DNA of 64,000 nt, taken from positions 2,108,001 through 2,172,000 of the forward strand of contig NZ_JALGBI010000001.1 in assembly GCF_022809125.1 (NCBI RefSeq). The letters run 5' to 3'. Position 1 is the stretch's first letter. Each line of letters starts with the position of its first letter. Shown in pieces: positions 25,138-35,986 of the stretch. Source of the DNA: Variovorax terrae. Its GTDB lineage: Bacteria; Pseudomonadota; Gammaproteobacteria; Burkholderiales; Burkholderiaceae_C. The notes beneath the pieces are model-generated. The model did not search any database, was not told the DNA's origin, and saw only the letters and a list, made by a program, of their open reading frames with translations. The translations under genes and the position numbers were made by a program.

Positions 25138-26040
25138 TTACTTGCGGGCCGGCGCCGCGGGCGCGGCGGCGCCGCGGAACACCTTGAAGAACTCGGAAGA
25201 CGCAGGGTCGAGCACCATCACGTCGCCCTTCTTGTTGAAGCTGGCCTTGTAGGCGTCGAGGCTGCGGTAGAACTGCGCGAACTGCGGGTCGCGGCCGAAG
25301 GCATCGGCGTAGATGCGCGCGGCCTCGGCATCGCCCTCGCCCTTGATCTTCTGGGCATCGCGGTAGGCGTTGGCGATGATCACCTCGCGCTGGCGGTCGG
25401 CGTCGGCGCGGATCTTCTCGCCCTCGGCGGCGCCGGTGGAGCGCAGTTCATTGGCCACGCGCTTGCGCTCGGCCTCCATGCGGCGGTAGACCGATTCGGT
25501 GATGGCCTCGACGTAGTCGGCGCGCGTGATGCGCACGTCCACCACGTCCACGCCCCAGGGCTTGGCGCCCTTGACCACTTCGAGCACCTCGCGCTTGACG
25601 TCGGCCATCAGGGCCTCGCGCTTGAGCGACAGCAGGTCCTTCACGGTGCGCTTGTTGATCTCTTCCTGGAAGGCGTTGCGCACCACGCGGTTGAGCTGGT
25701 TGGCGCCGGCGTTCTCGTCCAGGCCCACGTTGCGGATGTACTCCGAGGGATCGGTGATGCGCCAGCGCACGTACCAGTCGATCACCACGCGCTGCTTCTC
25801 GGCCGTCAGCATGGGCTCGGTGTCGGTGCTGTCGAGCGTGAGCAGGCGCTTGTCGATGTACGAGACGTTCTGGAACGGCGGCGGCAGCTTGACGTTGAGC
25901 CCCGGCTCGGTGATCACTTCCTTGATCTGGCCGAGCGCGTACACCACGCCGAACTGGCGCTGGTCGACCACGAACAGCGTGGAACTCAGCAGCGCCAGCA
26001 CCACCAGCAGCGACGAAACGATAAAACCTATTCTGTTCAT
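25138..26040 (-). CDS. hflC: HflC, regulatory subunit of the FtsH-HflKC complex
   Basis: SPFH/prohibitin-family membrane protein of 300 residues. An N-terminal transmembrane helix (IGFIVSSLLVVLALLSSTLFVVD) is followed by the SPFH domain (QRQFGVVYALGQIKEVITEPGLNVKLPPPFQNVSYIDKRLLTLD) and a long helical segment rich in Arg/Glu/Ala. It forms a periplasmic cage around FtsH protease with HflK. It is 99 bp downstream of hflK. Confidence 0.95.
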   Translation of the reverse strand: MNRIGFIVSSLLVVLALLSSTLFVVDQRQFGVVYALGQIKEVITEPGLNVKLPPPFQNVSYIDKRLLTLDSTDTEPMLTAEKQRVVIDWYVRWRITDPSEYIRNVGLDENAGANQLNRVVRNAFQEEINKRTVKDLLSLKREALMADVKREVLEVVKGAKPWGVDVVDVRITRADYVEAITESVYRRMEAERKRVANELRSTGAAEGEKIRADADRQREVIIANAYRDAQKIKGEGDAEAARIYADAFGRDPQFAQFYRSLDAYKASFNKKGDVMVLDPASSEFFKVFRGAAAPAAPARK

Positions 26041-26139
26041 TTCTGGACTCCCGCCGGGCCGCCGTCTGGCCGGCCTGCGCCCCCTCCGGAGGGCTGTAGA
26101 TCAATATGAGCGAAGGATGGCATCAGCATGCGCCCCTGG

Positions 26140-27531
26140 CTAGCGTGTTTCGCGTTCGCGCGAACGCGCACCGTCGCGCGAGCGCGCATCGCTGGACAGG
26201 CTCGAGGATGCCGAGGGCAGCGTCGGCACCGTGGAGACGCTGCCGGCCGGGCCGTTCTGCGCCTCGGCGCCGGGCGCCGGCGGCGTTCCGGTCTGCTGCA
26301 GGATCTTGTCCAGCGGCAGGTACAGCAGGTTGGAGCCCTGCTTGGAGTCCACCAGCACCTTGGTGACGTTGCCGTAGATCTGCTGCATGGTGTCGAGGTA
26401 CATGCGGTCGCGCGTGACCTGCGGCGCCTTCTGGTATTCGGCCAGCACGGAGCGGAAGCGCTGCGCATCGCCCTGCGCCTGCGCCACGATGCGCGCCTTG
26501 TAGGCCTCGGACTCTTCCTTGAGGCGCGAGGCCGAGCCGGCCGCGCGCGGGATCACGTCGTTGGCATAGGCCTGGGCCTCGTTCTTGGCGCGCTCGCGCT
26601 CCTGGCCGGCCTTGAGCACGTCGTCGAAGGCCGCCTGCACCTGCTCGGGCGGACGCACGCCGCCCTGCTGCAGGTTGATGCCCACGACCTCGATGCCCAC
26701 GTTGTAGCGGTCCAGGATGGTCTGCATCAGCTTGCGCACGCGCGGGCCGATCTGGTCGCGCTCGTCGGTCAGCACCGAATCCATCTTCATCTTGCCCACC
26801 ACCTCGCGCACCGCCGTCTCGGCCGCCTGCACCACGGCCTCGCTGGGGTTCTTGCTCTCGAACAGGTAGGCACGCGCGTCGTTCAGGCGGTATTGCACGG
26901 CGAACTTGATCTCGACGATGTTCTCGTCTTCCGTCAGCATGGCCGACTCGCGCAGGCCCGTGCTCTTGATGACGGAGTCGCGCCCCACGTCGACCGAGCG
27001 GATCTGTGTCACGAACACCAGCTCATGGCGCTGGATCGGGTACGGCAGGCGCCAGTTGAAGCCCGCACCCACCGTGGTCTTGTACTTGCCGAACTGCGTG
27101 ATCACGGCCTGCTGGCCTTCCTGCACGATGAAGAAGCCGGTGCCCAGCCAGATCAGCGCCACCACGGCGGCGACCAGCCCGACCCCGATGCCGGCGCTGC
27201 GCATGTCGGGCTGGAAGCCCCCGCCATTGCCACCGCCGAAGCCGCCCTTGTTATTGCCGCGACCGCCATTCTTGCCGCCGCCGAACAGGCCGCCTAGCTT
27301 GCGGTTGAAATCGCGCCACAGCTCGTCCAGGTCCGGCGGGCCCTGGTTCGGCCCCTGGCCGCGGCCGTTGCCGTTCTGCGGGGGCGGCACCGGCGGCTCG
27401 CCCTCCGGGCGGGAGCCTTCGGAGGACTTGCCGTCCTCGCCCCGGCCCCAGCGCGGATCGTTGAGGTTGAACATCCCCCTGATGCGGCCTGGCAGCGCAG
27501 CCCATCGAAACAAGAATGGATTTGGATTCAT
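26140..27531 (-). CDS. hflK: HflK, regulatory subunit of the FtsH-HflKC complex
   Basis: Partner of HflC, 463 residues from ATG 27531 (MNPNPFLFRW). The cytoplasmic N terminus is Gly/Pro/Asn-rich, a transmembrane helix SAGIGVGLVAAVVALIWLGTGFFIV lies near residues 110-135, then the SPFH domain (VQEGQQAVITQFGKYKTTVGAGFNWRLPYPIQRHE) and a helical region. An alternative start is MFNLNDPRWGR at 27474, which matches the usual start of the family; upstream TTG/GTG starts are less likely. In one block with hfq and hflX. Confidence 0.93.
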   Translation of the reverse strand: MNPNPFLFRWAALPGRIRGMFNLNDPRWGRGEDGKSSEGSRPEGEPPVPPPQNGNGRGQGPNQGPPDLDELWRDFNRKLGGLFGGGKNGGRGNNKGGFGGGNGGGFQPDMRSAGIGVGLVAAVVALIWLGTGFFIVQEGQQAVITQFGKYKTTVGAGFNWRLPYPIQRHELVFVTQIRSVDVGRDSVIKSTGLRESAMLTEDENIVEIKFAVQYRLNDARAYLFESKNPSEAVVQAAETAVREVVGKMKMDSVLTDERDQIGPRVRKLMQTILDRYNVGIEVVGINLQQGGVRPPEQVQAAFDDVLKAGQERERAKNEAQAYANDVIPRAAGSASRLKEESEAYKARIVAQAQGDAQRFRSVLAEYQKAPQVTRDRMYLDTMQQIYGNVTKVLVDSKQGSNLLYLPLDKILQQTGTPPAPGAEAQNGPAGSVSTVPTLPSASSSLSSDARSRDGARSRERETR

Positions 27532-27573
27532 GCGCACAGTCTCTTCTTTTGGTCGTGGCCCGATTGTGCCCAA

Positions 27574-28758
27574 TCAGGCCGCGGCTTCGTGGAATTCGGT
27601 ATCGTGGCGAAGGGGCATTGAGGGCATCGCGCTGGCCGCCATCTGCGCCAGCTGCTGGCGCAGCGCGGCCAGCCCCTCGCCGCTGCGCGCGCTGACGAAC
27701 AGCCGGGGCGCCTGCACGCCGTCGACCTCGAACTGGTCGATCAGCGAGGGCGGCCGCTGCGCCGCGTCAATCGCGTCGAGCTTGTTGAACACCAGCACCT
27801 GCGGGATGTCGGCGGCGCCGATCTCCGCGAGCACGCGCTGGACTTCGGCCATCTGCTCCGGGTGGCCGGGATTCGCGCCATCCACCACATGCAGCAGCAG
27901 GTCGGCGTCGGCCGCCTCCTGCAGCGTGGCCTGGAAGGCGTCGATCAGGCCGTGCGGCAGGTCGCGGATGAAGCCCACGGTATCGGACAGCGAGACCGAG
28001 CGACCGCCGTCCTGCCCGTTGCCCAGGTAGAGCTGGCGCGTGGTGGTGTCCAGCGTGGCGAACAGCTGGTCGGCCGCATAGGCGCGGGCCTTGACCAGCG
28101 CGTTGAACAGCGTGGACTTGCCGGCATTGGTGTAGCCCACCAGCGAGATCGTGAAGGTGTCGCGCCGCTCGCGCTGGCGGCGCTGGGTGCTGCGCTGGCG
28201 CTTGACCTTGACCAGCCGCTCCTTGGTGCGCTTGATGGCCTCGCCGATCATGCGGCGGTCCAGTTCGATCTGCTTTTCACCCGGGCCGCCGCGCACGCCG
28301 GCGCCGCCGGTCTGGCGCTCCAGGTGGGACCAGCGCCGGACCAGCCGGGTGCTCACGTACTGCAGCCGGGCCAGCTCGACCTGCAGCTTGCCCTCGTGGC
28401 TGCGCGCGCGCTGCGCGAAGATCTCGAGGATCAGCAGCGTGCGGTCGTTGACCGGCAGGCCCAGGTGGCGTTCGAGGTTGCGCTGCTGCGCCGGGCTCAG
28501 CGACTGGTCGAACAGCACCTCGAGCGCGCCGTGCTGCTCGGCCAGGAACTTGATCTCGTCGGCCTTGCCGCTGCCCACGAACAGCGCCGCGTCGGGCGCC
28601 TTGCGCTTGCAGGTCAGGCGGGCGACCGGCGCCAGGCCGGCGGTCTGCGCGAGCAGGCCCAGTTCGTCAAGCTCGCCGTCGAAATGCGGCAAACCGAAAT
28701 CGACCCCGACCAGGAGTACCGGGGTAGAAGGAGAATCAGGTGTGACAGGCGAGCTCAA
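27574..28758 (-). CDS. hflX: Ribosome-associated GTPase HflX
   Basis: GTPase that splits stalled ribosomes under stress. 394 residues: N-terminal HflX domain ([67 protein letters not shown]-like), Gly-rich [19 protein letters not shown], G1 [14 protein letters not shown], G3 [11 protein letters not shown] and G4 NKLD. The only start compatible with the full domain is TTG at 28758, without a clear ribosome-binding site, so expression may depend on coupling to hfq 60 bp upstream. Confidence 0.94.
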   Translation of the reverse strand: [394 protein letters not shown]

Positions 28759-28818
28759 ATCAGCGAATCAGGGGTGTGACGCCCGCCCGTGGCCGCAGCT
28801 TGGAAGGCAACTGCGGAA

Positions 28819-29070
28819 TCAGGCGGCGGCGCCGGGGTCGGCGTCCTCTGCCGTGGAGAAATTCACGGCGCGTCCCGGCACGATGGTCGAGATGGCGTGC
28901 TTGTACACCATCTGGGTCACGGTGTTGCGAAGCAGGACGACGTATTGGTCGAAGGACTCAATCTGGCCTTGCAGCTTGATGCCGTTGACGAGGTAAATCG
29001 ACACGGGCACATGCTCACGGCGCAAGGTATTGAGGAAAGGATCTTGTAGTAACTGCCCTTTGTTGCTCAC
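28819..29070 (-). CDS. hfq: RNA chaperone Hfq
   Basis: 83-residue Sm-like hexameric protein that pairs small RNAs with mRNAs. Sm1 region [42 protein letters not shown] and Sm2 motif [13 protein letters not shown] are complete; the C-terminal tail is short ([14 protein letters not shown]). First gene of the hfq-hflX-hflK-hflC block and separated from der by 127 bp, where it probably has its own promoter. Confidence 0.97.
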   Translation of the reverse strand: MSNKGQLLQDPFLNTLRREHVPVSIYLVNGIKLQGQIESFDQYVVLLRNTVTQMVYKHAISTIVPGRAVNFSTAEDADPGAAA

Positions 29071-29197
29071 GATATTCTCCGTGTTCAGAAAATGTTGTTG
29101 GAAAGCGCCACCTTACCACAGGGGGCGGTTGCCACCGGAAAATAGCGGCCCAATTCCACAAGGAATTTACGGAACTGGCCGATCCGTCAACGGGCCG

Positions 29198-30541
29198 TCA
29201 GGCGCCGTCCTTGCCGGCGTAGGGGTTGTGCGAGGTTTTCATCTCGATGCGCAGCGGCGTGCCGACCAGGTTGAACTCCTTGCGGAAGCGCCCTTCGAGA
29301 AACCGCTTGTAAGCCTCGGTGACATGTTCGAGGGAATTGCCGTGGATCACGATCACCGGCGGATTCATGCCGCCCTGGTGGGCGTAGCGCATCTTCGGGC
29401 GGAACATGCCGGAACGCTGGGGCGTCTGGAACTGGACCGCCTCGAGCAGCAGCCGGGTCAGCACCGGCGTCGACATCTTGCAGGTGGCCGACTTGTGCGC
29501 CTGCGCGATGGCGCCCCACAGCGGCCCCAGACCCTGGCGCTTCTTGGCGGAGATGAAGTGCAGGTCGGCGAACTTCAGGAACGCCAGCCGGCTCTCGATC
29601 GAGCGCTGCAGCAGCTCGCGCTGGTAGCTGTCCACCGCGTCCCACTTGTTGATCGCCAGCACCACGGCGCGGCCGGATTCGAGGATGTAGCCGGCGATGT
29701 GCGCATCCTGGTCGGTCACCCCCTGGGTGGCGTCCAGCAGCAGCAGCACGACGTTGGCCGATTCGATGGCCTGCAGCGTCTTGACCACCGAGAACTTCTC
29801 GATCGCCTCGAACACCCGGCCCTTGCGGCGCAGGCCGGCCGTGTCGATCAGCTCGAACTTCTGCCCGTTGCGCTCGAACGGCACCGTGATGGCGTCGCGC
29901 GTGGTGCCGGGCAGGTCGAACGCCACCAGGCGCTCCTCGCCCAGCCAGGTGTTGATGAGGGTCGATTTGCCGACGTTCGGGCGGCCCGCCACGGCCAGCT
30001 TGATGACGCCGCCATCAGCCTCTGCGGCGTCCTCGTCGGGCTCGGGCAGGCCCAGCGGCGCCAGCGCGAGCTCGACCAGGCTGCGGATGCCCTGGCCGTG
30101 AGCGGCCGAAACGGGGTGCACCTCGCCCAGGCCGAGCTCGAAGAACTCGGTCAGCTGCACGCCCTCGGTCATGCCTTCGGCCTTGTTGGCCACCAGCACG
30201 CAGGGCTTGCCCAGGCGGCGCAGCTCGTTGGCGATGTCGTGGTCCTGCGCCGACAAGCCGGCGCGGGCGTCCACCACGAAGATCACGACGTCGGCCTCGG
30301 CCACGGCCTGGCGGGTCTGCTTGGCCATCTCCTTGAAGATGCCGCTGGCCGCGTCGGGCTCGAAGCCGCCGGTGTCGATGACGATGTATTCGTGCTTGCC
30401 CTGCTTGCCGTTGCCGTAATGGCGGTCGCGCGTCAGGCCGGCGAAGTCGGCCACGATGGCGTCGCGCGACTTGGTCAGGCGGTTGAACAGCGTCGATTTA
30501 CCGACATTGGGGCGGCCCACGAGGGCCAGGACGGGTTTCAT
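29198..30541 (-). CDS. der: Ribosome biogenesis GTPase Der (EngA)
   Basis: Double GTPase of 447 residues needed for 50S assembly. Two GTPase domains show [16 protein letters not shown] (N terminus) and [16 protein letters not shown] (near residue 185), DTGGF/DTAGL switch motifs and NKAE/NKWD specificity motifs, then a C-terminal KH-like domain ending with a basic tail ([13 protein letters not shown]). It follows bamB on the same strand, as in many proteobacteria. Confidence 0.97.
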   Translation of the reverse strand: MKPVLALVGRPNVGKSTLFNRLTKSRDAIVADFAGLTRDRHYGNGKQGKHEYIVIDTGGFEPDAASGIFKEMAKQTRQAVAEADVVIFVVDARAGLSAQDHDIANELRRLGKPCVLVANKAEGMTEGVQLTEFFELGLGEVHPVSAAHGQGIRSLVELALAPLGLPEPDEDAAEADGGVIKLAVAGRPNVGKSTLINTWLGEERLVAFDLPGTTRDAITVPFERNGQKFELIDTAGLRRKGRVFEAIEKFSVVKTLQAIESANVVLLLLDATQGVTDQDAHIAGYILESGRAVVLAINKWDAVDSYQRELLQRSIESRLAFLKFADLHFISAKKRQGLGPLWGAIAQAHKSATCKMSTPVLTRLLLEAVQFQTPQRSGMFRPKMRYAHQGGMNPPVIVIHGNSLEHVTEAYKRFLEGRFRKEFNLVGTPLRIEMKTSHNPYAGKDGA

Positions 30542-30582
30542 GAACGGCCTTTGAGCGGGCGGAAAAACATCATTGCCGGCGG

Positions 30583-31728
30583 CTACTCCGGCTGGAAGCC
30601 ATAGATGCCGCCATTGCGGGTCGCCACCACCAGGGTGTCGCCGGCCAGCGCCGGCGCCGCCGCGATGGCCGAGCCGTCGGTGGTCAGGCGGTTCAGGGGG
30701 GAGCCGTCCTCACGCGACAGCAGGTGCACCAGCCCGGTGTTGTCGCCCACCACCACGGAACGGCCGACCAGCAGCGGCGCGGTCAGGCCGCGGTACTGCA
30801 GCCGCTCGGAGGACCAGACGCGCTCGCCGTCGGCGCGGCGCCAGGCGACGACCTTGCCGTCCGCCTCGGTGCCGAACACCTGGCGCTCGTCGCCGTGGAT
30901 GCCTTCGGAGCCACTGGCGGGCTTGCTCCACAGCACGGAGCCGCGCGCGGCATCGACACAGCCCACGCTGGCCTGGAAGGCGCGTGCGCAGACCACGTCG
31001 CCCACGCGGCTGACGCGCCCGACCATGTCGACCAGGCGCTCCACGTCATTGGTGCCGCGCGGCGAAGCCAGCGGCGCTTCCCAGCGCACGCTGCCGTTGA
31101 GCGGGTTCATGCCCACCAGCCGGCCCGACAGGCCCACCACCAGGGTGTCGCCCACGGCCAGCATGACGCCGGCCTGGCGCAGCACCAGGGGTTCGCTGGG
31201 GCGCCGCTGCGTCCACAGCCGGCGGCCGCTCTGACCGTCGAAAGCGCTGACGGAACGGTCGGCCGCCAGGACGAAGACGCGCCCGCCCGCCACGAAGGGC
31301 GCGGTATAGGCCTGCGCCGCGAGTTTCTGCCGCCATAATTCGCGCCCGGCGTCCAGGACGACGACCTCATTGGCGCGCGTCACCACGGCGGCCAGCCGGC
31401 CGTCGCTGCCCACCCCGGCTGCGATCGGAGTGCCGATGCTGGTGCGCCACAGGTCGCGCCCGGTGCGGGCGTCGATCGCCGCCACCGTGCCGTCGGCGCT
31501 GGCCACCGTCGCGGTGCTGCCATTGACATGGATGTCCAGGGGAAAGGCCACCTCGCCGATCTTGGCGCTCCACGACAGCCGCACGCCGATCAGTGCCGCG
31601 TTGGGCGCCAGCTCGGCCGGTTTCGGCTTGTCGGCTCCGCTCGAGCAGGCGGCCAGGATTGCTATCATTCCGATAGCAGCCAATGTCCGGGTGACGCGGA
31701 CATCGGGCACAAATCGCATGAATTTCAC
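30583..31728 (-). CDS. bamB: Outer-membrane assembly lipoprotein BamB
   Basis: Part of the BAM machine that folds outer-membrane proteins. 381 residues: lipoprotein signal with lipobox LAAC (Cys28) and an eight-bladed PQQ-like propeller (for example [59 protein letters not shown]). Residues about 10-23 of the signal peptide are encoded by a copy of the dispersed 42-bp repeat in antisense orientation. The start overlaps the end of yfgM by four bases. Confidence 0.95.
   Translation of the reverse strand: MKFMRFVPDVRVTRTLAAIGMIAILAACSSGADKPKPAELAPNAALIGVRLSWSAKIGEVAFPLDIHVNGSTATVASADGTVAAIDARTGRDLWRTSIGTPIAAGVGSDGRLAAVVTRANEVVVLDAGRELWRQKLAAQAYTAPFVAGGRVFVLAADRSVSAFDGQSGRRLWTQRRPSEPLVLRQAGVMLAVGDTLVVGLSGRLVGMNPLNGSVRWEAPLASPRGTNDVERLVDMVGRVSRVGDVVCARAFQASVGCVDAARGSVLWSKPASGSEGIHGDERQVFGTEADGKVVAWRRADGERVWSSERLQYRGLTAPLLVGRSVVVGDNTGLVHLLSREDGSPLNRLTTDGSAIAAAPALAGDTLVVATRNGGIYGFQPE
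31660..31701 (+). repeat. Dispersed 42-bp dyad element, copy 5 (in the bamB signal-peptide region)
   Basis: Core TGCTATCATTCCGATAGCA at 31660-31678, a good full dyad; CC at 31687-31688, GGAC at 31698-31701. The second part also forms a dyad here (TGTCCG/CGGACA). Read antisense as [12 protein letters not shown] in BamB. Confidence 0.85.
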
Positions 31729-32423
31729 GGTTTTTCCCCTGCGGCGGAGCCGGACGCGGCCGGCGCGACAGCGGCGGAAGCCCGGGGGTCCACGCCCAGC
31801 GCATTGAGCTTGACCTCGACCAGCCGGCGGTACTCGCTACGCTCGTCGAAGCCCTTGTAGGCCTTCTCGTAGTCGGCCCGGGCTTCGGCCTTCTTGCCCT
31901 GCAGCACCAGGATGTCGCCCCTGCGGTCGGCCACCAGGGCCTCGAAGTCCTTGGGGAACGAGCCGGAGAGCTGCTTGAGGGCCTCGTCGTAGGCCTTGGT
32001 CTCGAGCAGCAGGCCCGCCAGCCGCAGCCGGGCGAGCGCCTGGTAGCCTTCGTCCGAGGCCTTGTCGGCCACCCACGCCAGGGCCGAGCGGCTCGCCTCC
32101 ACATTGCCCTTGTCGTAGAAGGTCTTGGCCGCCAGCAGGCCCGCCTGCTGGGCGAAGGCGGTGCCGCCGTACTTGTCCTTCATGTCGCCCAGGGCCCGCT
32201 CCAGCCGGGACAGGTCGCCGGACTGGGCGGCGCGCTCGACTTCGTCGTACATCGCCGAGGCCTGCGCCGCCTGGCTGCGCTGCCAGTACTGGTAGCCGTT
32301 CCAGGCCGCAAACGAGCCGAACACCACAATCAGCACCCAGGTGATGAGATTGCCGTATTGACGCCAGAAATGCTTGAGCTGGTCGAGCTGTTCTTGTTCT
32401 TCGAGATCGAGATGTTTTGCCAT
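31725..32423 (-). CDS. yfgM: YfgM-family tetratricopeptide protein
   Basis: Inner-membrane protein of 232 residues with a cytoplasmic N terminus (MAKHLDLEEQEQLDQLKHFW), one transmembrane helix (residues about 24-40) and periplasmic TPR-like helices (AALARLRLAGLLLETKAYDEALKQL-type). In E. coli YfgM links the Sec translocon and periplasmic chaperones. Lies between hisS and bamB in the conserved order, overlapping bamB. Confidence 0.88.
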   Translation of the reverse strand: MAKHLDLEEQEQLDQLKHFWRQYGNLITWVLIVVFGSFAAWNGYQYWQRSQAAQASAMYDEVERAAQSGDLSRLERALGDMKDKYGGTAFAQQAGLLAAKTFYDKGNVEASRSALAWVADKASDEGYQALARLRLAGLLLETKAYDEALKQLSGSFPKDFEALVADRRGDILVLQGKKAEARADYEKAYKGFDERSEYRRLVEVKLNALGVDPRASAAVAPAASGSAAGEKP

Positions 32424-32436
32424 GGGACGTATCGGT

Positions 32437-33732
32437 TTAAGCCAGCGATTGTAGGGTGGGCGCCCAGGCCGCAGCCTCGGCGAGCGGTCGCGCGATCTGG
32501 GCGCCACCGCCGTCGCGCAGGGATTTGACGGTCACCAGACCCTGGGCCAGCTCGTCGGCGCCGAAGATCAGCGCATGGCGCGCGCCGCTGGCGTCGGCCT
32601 TCTTGAACTGCGACTTCATGCTGCCCATGCCCTCCCCCGTGCCCGCATGCATCTGCACGCTGGCGCCTGCGGCGCGCAGCGCCTCGCAGGTGACCATGGC
32701 CACGGGCATAGCCTCGGCCGAGGGCACGATGGCGTAGGCGTCGGGGGCGCTCGCGGGCGGCTGCACGCCGACCGCCTCGAGCAGCAGCAGCATGCGCTCC
32801 ACGCCCATGCCCCAGCCGACCGCCGGCGTCGGCTTGCCGCCGAGCTGCTCGAACAGGCCGTCATAGCGGCCGCCGCCGCAGACCGTGCCCTGCGAGCCGA
32901 GCTTGTCGGTGATCCACTCGAACACGGTGAGGTTGTAGTAGTCCATGCCGCGCACCAGGCGCGGGTTGATGCGGTAGGCCAGTCCGGCCGCGTCGAGCAC
33001 CGCGCGCACCGCGTTCAGGTGAGCCAGCGATGCCTCGCCGAGGAAGTCCATCAGCTGCGGCGCCGCCTCCACGATGGCCTGCATGGCCGGGTTCTTCGTG
33101 TCGAGGATGCGCAGCGGATTGCTGTGCAGCCGCCGCCGGGCGTCCTCGTCCAGCACATCGGCATGCGCCTCGAAGTGCGCGATCAGCGCGGCCCGGTGCG
33201 CCATGCGCTCGCTGGGCTGGCCCAGGCTGTTGAGTTCGAGCCGCACATGCTCCATCGGGATGCCGAGGTCGCGCAGCAACGCGCGGCACATCAGGATCTG
33301 CTCGGCATCGACATCCGGCCCGGCAAAGCCCAGCGCCTCGACGTCGATCTGGTGGAACTGGCGGTAGCGCCCCTTCTGCGGCCGTTCATGGCGGAACAGC
33401 GACACCGCGGACCAGACCCGCATCGGCCCGTTGTACAGCGCGTTGTGCTCGATCATGGCGCGCACGATGCCGGCGGTGGCCTCGGGACGCAGCGTGAGCC
33501 TGTCGCCGTTCATCGAGTCCTCGAAGGAGTACATCTCCTTCTCGACGATGTCGGTCACCTCGCCCAGGCCGCGCACGAACAGCGCCGTTGGCTCGACGAT
33601 GGGCGTGCGCACGTTGGCATAGGCATAGCGCGCCATCAGCGCGCGCACCTTGGACTCGAACCACTCCCAGCGCGCCGAATCGGGCGGCAAAATGTCATTC
33701 ATGCCTTTGACGGCAGATAGTTTCTCAGCCAT
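32437..33732 (-). CDS. hisS: Histidyl-tRNA synthetase
   Basis: Class II aminoacyl-tRNA synthetase of 431 residues. Motif 1/2 regions ([72 protein letters not shown]), the HisA motif [17 protein letters not shown] and the C-terminal HGTP anticodon-binding domain are complete. The ATG at 33732 follows ispG by 11 bases. Essential gene. Confidence 0.97.
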   Translation of the reverse strand: MAEKLSAVKGMNDILPPDSARWEWFESKVRALMARYAYANVRTPIVEPTALFVRGLGEVTDIVEKEMYSFEDSMNGDRLTLRPEATAGIVRAMIEHNALYNGPMRVWSAVSLFRHERPQKGRYRQFHQIDVEALGFAGPDVDAEQILMCRALLRDLGIPMEHVRLELNSLGQPSERMAHRAALIAHFEAHADVLDEDARRRLHSNPLRILDTKNPAMQAIVEAAPQLMDFLGEASLAHLNAVRAVLDAAGLAYRINPRLVRGMDYYNLTVFEWITDKLGSQGTVCGGGRYDGLFEQLGGKPTPAVGWGMGVERMLLLLEAVGVQPPASAPDAYAIVPSAEAMPVAMVTCEALRAAGASVQMHAGTGEGMGSMKSQFKKADASGARHALIFGADELAQGLVTVKSLRDGGGAQIARPLAEAAAWAPTLQSLA

Positions 33733-33743
33733 GGATTTCTTCT

Positions 33744-35015
33744 TCAGGCGATTTCGGCGATGTGTTCGCCAAAGCGCTTTTCGATGTAGTTTTCGACAAT
33801 CTGGTGGAATTCGCTGGCGATGTTCTCGCCACGCAGCGTGAGCGCCTTCTCGCCGTCGATGAACACCGGCGCGGCCGGCGCCTCGCCGGTGCCCGGCAGG
33901 CTGATGCCGATGTCGGCATGCTTGCTCTCGCCGGGGCCGTTGACGATGCAGCCCATCACGGCCACCTTCATCTTCTCGACGCCCGGGTACTTGGCGCGCC
34001 AGACCGGCATCTGCGCGCGCAGGTAGTCGTCGATCTGCTTGGCCAGTTCCTGGAAGGTGGTGCTGGTGGTGCGGCCGCAGCCCGGGCAGGCCGTGACGCT
34101 GGGCACGAAGCTGCGCAGGCCCAGGGCCTGCAGAATCTCGGAGGCGATCACCACTTCCTGCGTGCGCGATTCGCCCGGCTGCGGCGTGAGCGAGACGCGG
34201 ATGGTGTCGCCGATGCCTTCCTGCAGCAGGATGCCGAGCGCCACCGACGACGCCGCCGTGCCCTTGGTACCCATGCCGGCCTCGGTCAGGCCCAGGTGCA
34301 GCGCATAGTCGCAACGGCGGGCCAGCTCGCGGTAGACCGAGATCAGGTCCTGCACGCCGCTGACCTTGCAGCTCAGGATGATCTGGCGGCCGTCCATGCC
34401 CATCGATTCGGCGAGTTTGGCGGAGTCGATGGCCGAGGTGATCAGCGCCTCGTACATCACCGACTTGGCGTCCCAGGGCTCGGCGCGCTGGCTGTTGGTG
34501 TCCATCAGGCTGGCCAGCAGCTCCTGGTCGAGGCTGCCCCAGTTGACGCCGATGCGCACCGGCTTGTTCCAGCGCACCGCGGCTTCGATCATCTGGCCGA
34601 ACTGGCGGTCCTTCTTGTCGCCCTTGCCCACGTTGCCGGGGTTGATGCGGTACTTGCTCAGCGCCTCGGCGCAGGCCGGGTAGTCGGTCAGCAGGCGGTG
34701 GCCGTTGTAGTGGAAGTCGCCGATCAGCGGCACGTCGATGCCCATGCGGTCGAGCTGCTCGCGGATGTAGGGCACCTGGGCGGCGGCCTCGGGCGTGTTG
34801 ACGGTGATGCGAACCATCTCGGAACCCGCGATCGCGAGCTCTTTGACCTGGATGGCGGTGCCGATGGCGTCCACCGTGTCGGTGTTGGTCATGGACTGCA
34901 CGCGCACGGGCGCATCGCCGCCGACCGTGACGACACGGGAACCCCAGGCCACGCTGGACTGGCGGGAGCGCCGCGCCTTGGGCGCTGCCGGTTCGATGGG
35001 CAGGCAGGGTTCCAT
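33744..35015 (-). CDS. ispG: 4-hydroxy-3-methylbut-2-enyl diphosphate synthase IspG (GcpE)
   Basis: Iron-sulfur enzyme of the MEP isoprenoid pathway, 423 residues. The TIM-barrel part starts [21 protein letters not shown]; the C-terminal Fe4S4 ligands lie in [16 protein letters not shown] and [14 protein letters not shown]. It includes the insertion typical of proteobacterial IspG. The ATG at 35015 overlaps the stop of the upstream rodZ-like gene by one base. Confidence 0.97.
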   Translation of the reverse strand: MEPCLPIEPAAPKARRSRQSSVAWGSRVVTVGGDAPVRVQSMTNTDTVDAIGTAIQVKELAIAGSEMVRITVNTPEAAAQVPYIREQLDRMGIDVPLIGDFHYNGHRLLTDYPACAEALSKYRINPGNVGKGDKKDRQFGQMIEAAVRWNKPVRIGVNWGSLDQELLASLMDTNSQRAEPWDAKSVMYEALITSAIDSAKLAESMGMDGRQIILSCKVSGVQDLISVYRELARRCDYALHLGLTEAGMGTKGTAASSVALGILLQEGIGDTIRVSLTPQPGESRTQEVVIASEILQALGLRSFVPSVTACPGCGRTTSTTFQELAKQIDDYLRAQMPVWRAKYPGVEKMKVAVMGCIVNGPGESKHADIGISLPGTGEAPAAPVFIDGEKALTLRGENIASEFHQIVENYIEKRFGEHIAEIA

Positions 35016-35986
35016 CACTTCACCTCGAAACGTGCCACGTTGTCGCGGGCCAGGGGCACGAGATCCAGCGGCTTGCCGCGCACTTCCACCTGGGTGGAGT
35101 CGGCCCGGCCGACGATGACGGACAGCGGCAGCGCACCGGAGGCGCCGACGGTCTCGCCGGACGCCATGATCCTGCGCAGCGGCACCGTGCCCTTGGCATC
35201 GGTGACCTCGACCCAGGACTCGCCGCGGGCCTTGAACACCACGATGCCGGAGGTTGCTGCGGGCATGGCGGCCGCGGCGACGGCCGGCGGCGCGGCGACG
35301 GCCGCAGACGCCGATGGCAGCGGAGCACCCGCCGTAGAGGCCGCCGCAACGGCGGGCGCAGCAGGCGTGGCCGCTGCCGGGAGTTTGGACTGCCCCGCGC
35401 CGGCCTCGGCTTCATCGGGGAGCCGGGCCGCGGCAGGGAGCGCTGCCGCCGCCGCAGCGGCGGAGTCCGCCACGGCCGGCAGCGGCTGCTCGGGCACCGC
35501 GGCCGCCACAGGCGGCTCATCGCGCGGCGCCGGCATGGCAGGCAGGAGCAGCAACACCAGGGCCGCCAGCAGCAAGGCCAGCACGGCCAGCAGGCCCGGC
35601 CGCGACAGCGAGCCCCACAGGCTGGGGCGCGGGGCATCGCTGGGCGCGCGGTAAGGCGCGTTGAGGCCGGACTGATCGAGCTTCAGCAGCGGCGCGCCCA
35701 GTTGCGGCAGCCGGTCCAGAATGGGCGCAGGGTCGGCCTTGAGCGTGCGGCAGACGCTGGACGCCAGGGCGCGAACGAACACGGCGTCGGGCAGCAGGTC
35801 GAGGCGGCCCGCTTCCAGCGCCTCCAGTTTCTTCACCGGCACCTTGAGCGACACCGCCAGCGCGGCGATATGCAGGCCCGCGGCTTCCCGCGCCTGGCGC
35901 AGCAGCGCCCCCGCCGCCACGGCGGATTCCATCACCGGCGTCAGGGCTGCGGACGGGTCCGCCATCGAGGCAGCAGACTCATTCAT
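35015..35986 (-). CDS. RodZ-like cytoskeletal protein (HTH-TM-DUF4115)
   Basis: 323 residues. The N-terminal Xre-type helix-turn-helix ([57 protein letters not shown]) is followed by a transmembrane helix ([18 protein letters not shown], near 150-167), a long Ala/Pro-rich periplasmic linker and a C-terminal DUF4115 domain ([31 protein letters not shown]). RodZ links MreB to the membrane. It overlaps pilW upstream by eight bases and ispG downstream. Confidence 0.9.
   Translation of the reverse strand: MNESAASMADPSAALTPVMESAVAAGALLRQAREAAGLHIAALAVSLKVPVKKLEALEAGRLDLLPDAVFVRALASSVCRTLKADPAPILDRLPQLGAPLLKLDQSGLNAPYRAPSDAPRPSLWGSLSRPGLLAVLALLLAALVLLLLPAMPAPRDEPPVAAAVPEQPLPAVADSAAAAAAALPAAARLPDEAEAGAGQSKLPAAATPAAPAVAAASTAGAPLPSASAAVAAPPAVAAAAMPAATSGIVVFKARGESWVEVTDAKGTVPLRRIMASGETVGASGALPLSVIVGRADSTQVEVRGKPLDLVPLARDNVARFEVK

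Noticed and set aside
26148..26185. CGCGTTCGCGCGAACGCG palindrome-like string at the hflK 3' end
   Set aside because: It encodes the Arg/Ser/Glu-rich HflK tail, and such GC palindromes are frequent by chance in this composition.
29152..29167. AATTCC/GGAATT stem after der as a terminator
   Set aside because: Only six pairs and no U-run follows on the minus strand.
29030..30604. A 524-codon plus-strand frame opposite der
   Set aside because: Antisense shadow of the Der GTPase; residue bias typical of reversed high-GC codons.
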